From assembly GCA_004151065.3 (NCBI GenBank), contig NWUY0300006145.1, positions 27,128 to 49,498 on the forward strand: a stretch of 22,371 nucleotides of DNA. The letters run 5' to 3'. Made by a program: the position numbers and the translations under genes. Below are positions 19,250 to 22,371 of the stretch, in pieces. A model generated the notes under the pieces. That model saw only the letters and a list, made by a program, of their open reading frames with translations. It ran no database searches and was not told the origin of the DNA. The first letter of the stretch is position 1. Every line of letters starts with the position of its first letter. The DNA comes from Larix sibirica. Its lineage: Eukaryota > Streptophyta > Pinopsida > Pinales > Pinaceae.

Positions 19250-20360
19250 CTTACCTCAACTTCTAACACTTGGTCGACTTGTGGTATGTAGGTTTTATGG
19301 GCATTCATATGCCTTGTTCCCTAGCTCCCAACACTTATAGCAGACAATTTTGGGTTGGCTTGCGTGTCTTCCTCCGAAAGTTTCTCTTCGACCATAGACA
19401 CCCCAACCTCTAGGGTTCTCTCCTCCCAATCGATATTTATTTATGTTTTCTTCAGTCGTGCTTTCCTCTCATCGCTCAAAATGACTTTCCTCCTTCCTTG
19501 TCTCACTGGTCTATCCTTTGGCGGCGGCAAACTTTTGGCTTTGAGCAGTCGAATTTCCCCTACTCATCGAAGTCTTTTGCAACAGTTTCTTATTTGCCTT
19601 CAGGGCTAGTTGGTAGGCTTCTCTGACTATCTTGAACCTTGCAAGACTTAGCTCGTCATGAGCACTTTGGACCATTTACATACCTTGCGACTACTTCCTC
19701 TCTCTCGTCAGTCTATCTCGACCGAATAGATAGTTGATAGAATTCTTCTGTGAATTCTTTCATAGTCATCTCCTTATGTCTCAAGTTTTGCAATTTCCTA
19801 AACAGAGAAATCATGTAGTCAGTGGGAAGGAACTTATCCTTTAACTTGGAAACCATTCTATCCCAAGTCTTCACTTTGCCCTTTCATTTCCTCACTCGGT
19901 CATCCTGTACATTGTCCCACCACAATGAGGCATGACCCTTCAACCTCAAACAAGAAACCTTCACCCTCTTGGGGTCTTCTATCTGCTCCATATCAAAGTA
20001 TTTCTTCATTTCTCTTATCTAGTCGATCAACTCTTCAAGGTTTAAACTCCCTGAGTAGGTAGAGACCTCCATCTTAGATATACCCTTCATCTTTGATAAT
20101 ACCTTAAACAATTTATCTTCCGAGTATTCCTCTTGTCCATCCTCAGGAGCAAGTCCTTCATCCTAGAGTTCCTTGTCACTATGTTCAAGGGTTTCAATAC
20201 CCAGTCCCCTCTTCTAGGATTCCTTTACTACAGCTAACTTGCTCTTTAGACTCCTTGTGATCTAGACACATTCTTCAAACATTTTGCAGTCAATTGTGAC
20301 TCTTGTGCCTCTGCATGTCCTTCGTCCTCTGCCATGTACATTTACACCCCTCTGAGCCAT
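19250..20360 (-). pseudogene. Gypsy gag: capsid plus degraded zinc knuckle
   Basis: Gag packages element RNA into particles. The ATG at 20360 (MAQRGVNVHG) lies about 150 bases after the primer site and is in frame with the capsid region. The Retrotrans_gag domain (~20050-19660) shows LEELID, a stop in place of Trp, then IREMKKYFDM, LKGHASLWWDN, WDRMVSKLKDKFLP and MTMKEFTEEFYQLS. After a frameshift the frame continues through LARFKIVREAYQLALKA to a CCHC-like knuckle (19342-19301), CYKCWELGNKAYEC, in which the His is Asn. TAG stops are frequent, including near 20265, 20225 and 20175 and in the capsid. Confidence 0.88.
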
Positions 20361-20498
20361 TATCACTGATCCAACCAATTGATTCGGACTACCCAATCAC
20401 AACTGAGGTTTTTTGTCTTCTACAACTCTACCCAACCATAGCTGGAGTTGCTTTCCTCGTCCATTCACAACTGGACTCACCACGCAAGATTACTTCCC

Positions 20499-20512
20499 AC
20501 TCTGATACCAAC
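20499..20512 (-). other. Primer-binding site (initiator Met tRNA type)
   Basis: On the minus strand, two bases (GT) after the 5' LTR, TGGTATCAGAGT (20510-20499) matches the common plant LTR-retrotransposon primer site complementary to the 3' end of initiator Met tRNA (TGGTATCAGAGC), with the last base changed. Confidence 0.88.
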
Positions 20513-21204
20513 TGATGCAGGGCATGACCTAGGTCGGTCTTCTTTTCAGATTTATGTAATGGAAACAACACACATAAGCACAGCACAAGGATTGCCAAGA
20601 ATTATGGCTTTCAATTAAATGGTCAAATCCCTTTACAGAGGTAATTACTACACGAGTCTATGCTCAGATTAGTCGGAATGAACGTCAACTGTTACAACAC
20701 AGATGTGAGGGATTTCTGCATCCTCAATGAACTCTGCAAGTCTCCAATAAAGGCCCCAAAAGATCCCCCTCTCAACTCAATCCACTCGGCTCTTCCTCTA
20801 GAAGCTTCACTTGCTTCCAAGCATGACCATACTACATTAAATATTTAACGTGGCCCTCTTCATCAAATTGCTCCACCTGGCACTTTGCAACTGCTGCCAT
20901 AACTACTCTTGCAACTGCTCCAACTACTCTAGCGGCTCGTTTCTTGGGGACTTCAATCATCTCAGTCGGAAGTCATTCCCACCGTCGTCATCAATCCTCG
21001 ACTACTTCTCCATTTGGTTAGTATCACCTTTGACCATCTCACTGCATCTTGTCTCCTATCGTTAATCACACTTGGTCGGCACCATTGCGACTTTACCTCT
21101 CCCGTCAACTGTCGCCCTGTTCTTGGAGGTCGTCGACTATCCTTCGGGCTCATGTCATCTTCCTACGACTTTTTTTGGTCTTGGGCCTCGATGCCCCTGC
21201 ATCA
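20513..21204 (-). repeat. 5' LTR of the gypsy element
   Basis: This 692-bp repeat is the partner of 15019-15744. It begins TGATGCAGGG and ends CCCTGCATCA on the plus strand, a perfect 10-bp inverted end. It lacks ~33 bp present in the other LTR, leaving a single TCTCAA, which suggests a deletion between short repeats. An AT-rich TTAAATATTTAA near 20838-20849 could be a TATA region on either strand; that is speculative. Confidence 0.95.
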
Positions 21205-21209
21205 TGATG
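21205..21209. repeat. Gypsy target-site duplication, right
   Basis: TGATG directly follows the right LTR and equals 15014-15018. Confidence 0.88.
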
Positions 21210-21512
21210 AGAGCACTTGATCTAATTCTAGTGGGGTGGAAATTGCACAAAGGGAACCATCAAATTAGGGATTTTCTAAGGATATCAGTGTTTTAGGGGT
21301 GCTTAGCGATGTGGATTCTAAAATTGAAGATGAATGGGGCTTATTGCAAAGATAATAGGGTCTCTAAGCACAAGTGGGTCCTGGGAGTGGTTTTGAAATA
21401 TGGATTGCTTCAACCACACTTGGAAAATATCTTCACTTCCCATGCTGCTCAGGGATTAGTGGGTCCCCAATGACCAATTTGGCTTCTAAAAGAGTTATGA
21501 TGGTGTAGGTAA
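21205..21512 (+). repeat. Tandem unit 2, downstream of the gypsy element
   Basis: Homologous to 14722-15018. Its first bases align with the first bases of unit 1 and its last with the last bases of unit 1, so without the gypsy element the two would be head-to-tail neighbours. Confidence 0.75.
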
Positions 21513-22087
21513 ACTTGATTGTTGAGGAGAATGATCACTTAGCAATTGTCAAGGTGGGTGAGATCAGCCAAGGTCATATTCCTATAGTGGCATTGTCCAT
21601 TGATTGCAATCTTCCTATGTCTCAAGGAGTTGTAGTTAGTGGTTGATTTAAATCCTTGTTCAACGGTTAGTCTCTATGGGGATAATTCCATTCGAGACTC
21701 AATGGGGCCAATGCCCTTATTCTTTAGTCCAGAGTTTGGTATTCTAATCTCGGGTATTGATTCATTGATCAACAACGCTCTTAGGGAATTGTACCAAATG
21801 GTGGAGAATGATTTGTCTTTCTCAAAGGTTTCCATAAGTGTCAACAATTCGATAGTTCTTGAGTTTTTGGATGCAGGGGTTAGGTTTCCAACAACAGAAG
21901 GTAAGTCTCACCATCAATCCTTCTTCAATTTTCCTTCTGCTAGCTCTTAAGTCTTCAACCTCGAACACTTCAAGAACACAGAGCCACTTCTTGAAACAAA
22001 AAATGGACTCGGATGATCTATTGAGATTTTCACTGCCTAGCTCTTGCAATCAAATCTCTAAGAGGCGAGGTCGATTAAGGTAGTAGT
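21513..22087 (+). pseudogene. LINE-D ORF1 remnant, downstream part (tentative)
   Basis: The sequence after unit 2 contains an open stretch (21639-21950) with a hydrophilic, Ser/Asn-rich reading, for example GIDSLINNALRELYQMVEND and SHHQSFFNFPSASS, followed by broken frames. It resembles the low-complexity C-terminal part of a LINE ORF1 but has no diagnostic motif. Because it adjoins the duplicated unit, it was probably continuous with 13995-15018 before the gypsy insertion. I could not recognise it further. Confidence 0.35.
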
Positions 22088-22340
22088 TGGATCCATCTTC
22101 AGCCCTCGTCTAGAAATCACGAATCCAAGGTACACCAACTCCTTCTACATAAAGGAACACTTCTGCAAGTTTATGCCAGTTTCTCCTAATTCAACCTTTG
22201 TAGGACTTGCCGTAGGTGTGACAAGTGCTCTTCCCTTTTCTTGTTGAAAATTAATATCTCGTCGAGATACACCATGATGAATCTCCCCAAAAATGGTTTC
22301 AACACTTCTTTAATCAAACTCATGAACGTGCTTGGTGCGT
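22088..22340 (-). mobile_element. Fragment of a second gypsy copy (RT domain)
   Basis: Aligns with 17831-18084 inside the RT of the main gypsy element, same orientation, with about 21 substitutions and a few single-base indels over ~253 bp. It covers the part of the RT around the catalytic box, which again reads YLDE. Similarity starts sharply at 22088 and stops sharply at 22340, so it is an internal piece without LTRs. At several sites it keeps CG where the main copy has CA or TG. Confidence 0.9.
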
Positions 22341-22371
22341 CATTAGGGGAATTTTGAGGTAAAAAATGGGC

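Larger units (their letters stand above)
15019..21204 (-). mobile_element. Ty3/gypsy chromovirus, structurally complete, decayed
   Basis: This 6186-bp element reads on the minus strand as 5' LTR (21204-20513), tRNA-Met primer site, gag, protease, RT, RNase H, integrase, chromodomain, polypurine tract and 3' LTR (15744-15019). The LTRs begin TGATGYAGGG and end CCCTRYATCA, and TGATG duplications flank the whole. The order RT-RNase H-integrase is diagnostic of Ty3/gypsy, and the C-terminal chromodomain places it among chromoviruses. The LTRs differ at about 21 of the first 143 aligned bases, so the insertion is old. Every reading frame has many stops. Confidence 0.95.

Overview
This window is plant nuclear DNA, almost certainly intergenic, and it consists of layered, decayed retroelements. 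I found no host gene, no tRNA or rRNA gene and no CRISPR or prokaryotic feature. The plant call rests on L1-clade LINEs with a DUF4283/zinc-knuckle ORF1, one of them with a C-terminal RNase H domain, on a Ty3/gypsy chromovirus primed by initiator-Met tRNA, and on a tRNA-derived SINE. A large, TE-rich seed-plant genome, perhaps a conifer, is a guess and no more. Layout: (1) 1-1006 is a near-exact second copy of 1755-2761 and ends at a 2-N gap, so it is probably an assembly error. (2) 1009-3781, minus: LINE-A with ORF1 and ORF2, cut off by the gap in mid reverse transcriptase. (3) 3926-5030, minus: the 3' end of another LINE (LINE-C), split by a 215-bp SINE with a 13-bp target duplication. (4) 5044-5121: a long hairpin next to the 5' junction of (5) 5149-11928, plus: LINE-B, a full-length but mutated element (ORF1; ORF2 with endonuclease, RT, zf-RVT and RNase H) with target-site duplications. 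(6) 11944-13290: AT-rich spacer with short repeats. (7) 13293-13972: a 167-bp tandem repeat and an LTR-like sequence. (8) 13995-15018 and 21205-22087: a degraded LINE ORF1 (LINE-D) containing an internal ~300-bp tandem duplication, with (9) a complete Ty3/gypsy chromovirus (15019-21204, minus) sitting between the two duplicate units and flanked by a perfect 5-bp TSD. (10) 22088-22340: a fragment of a second copy of the same gypsy family. All coding regions carry stops and frameshifts. Several stops lie exactly where conserved family motifs need Gln or Trp, as expected from C-to-T decay of methylated elements. Two observations stand out. LINE-A and LINE-B, which are different families, both join ORF1 to ORF2 by an overlapping TAATG stop-start. 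Both gypsy copies have Tyr-Leu-Asp-Glu where the RT catalytic Tyr-x-Asp-Asp is expected. I saw no evidence of a new defence, metabolic or regulatory system; what is of interest is retroelement structure and history.
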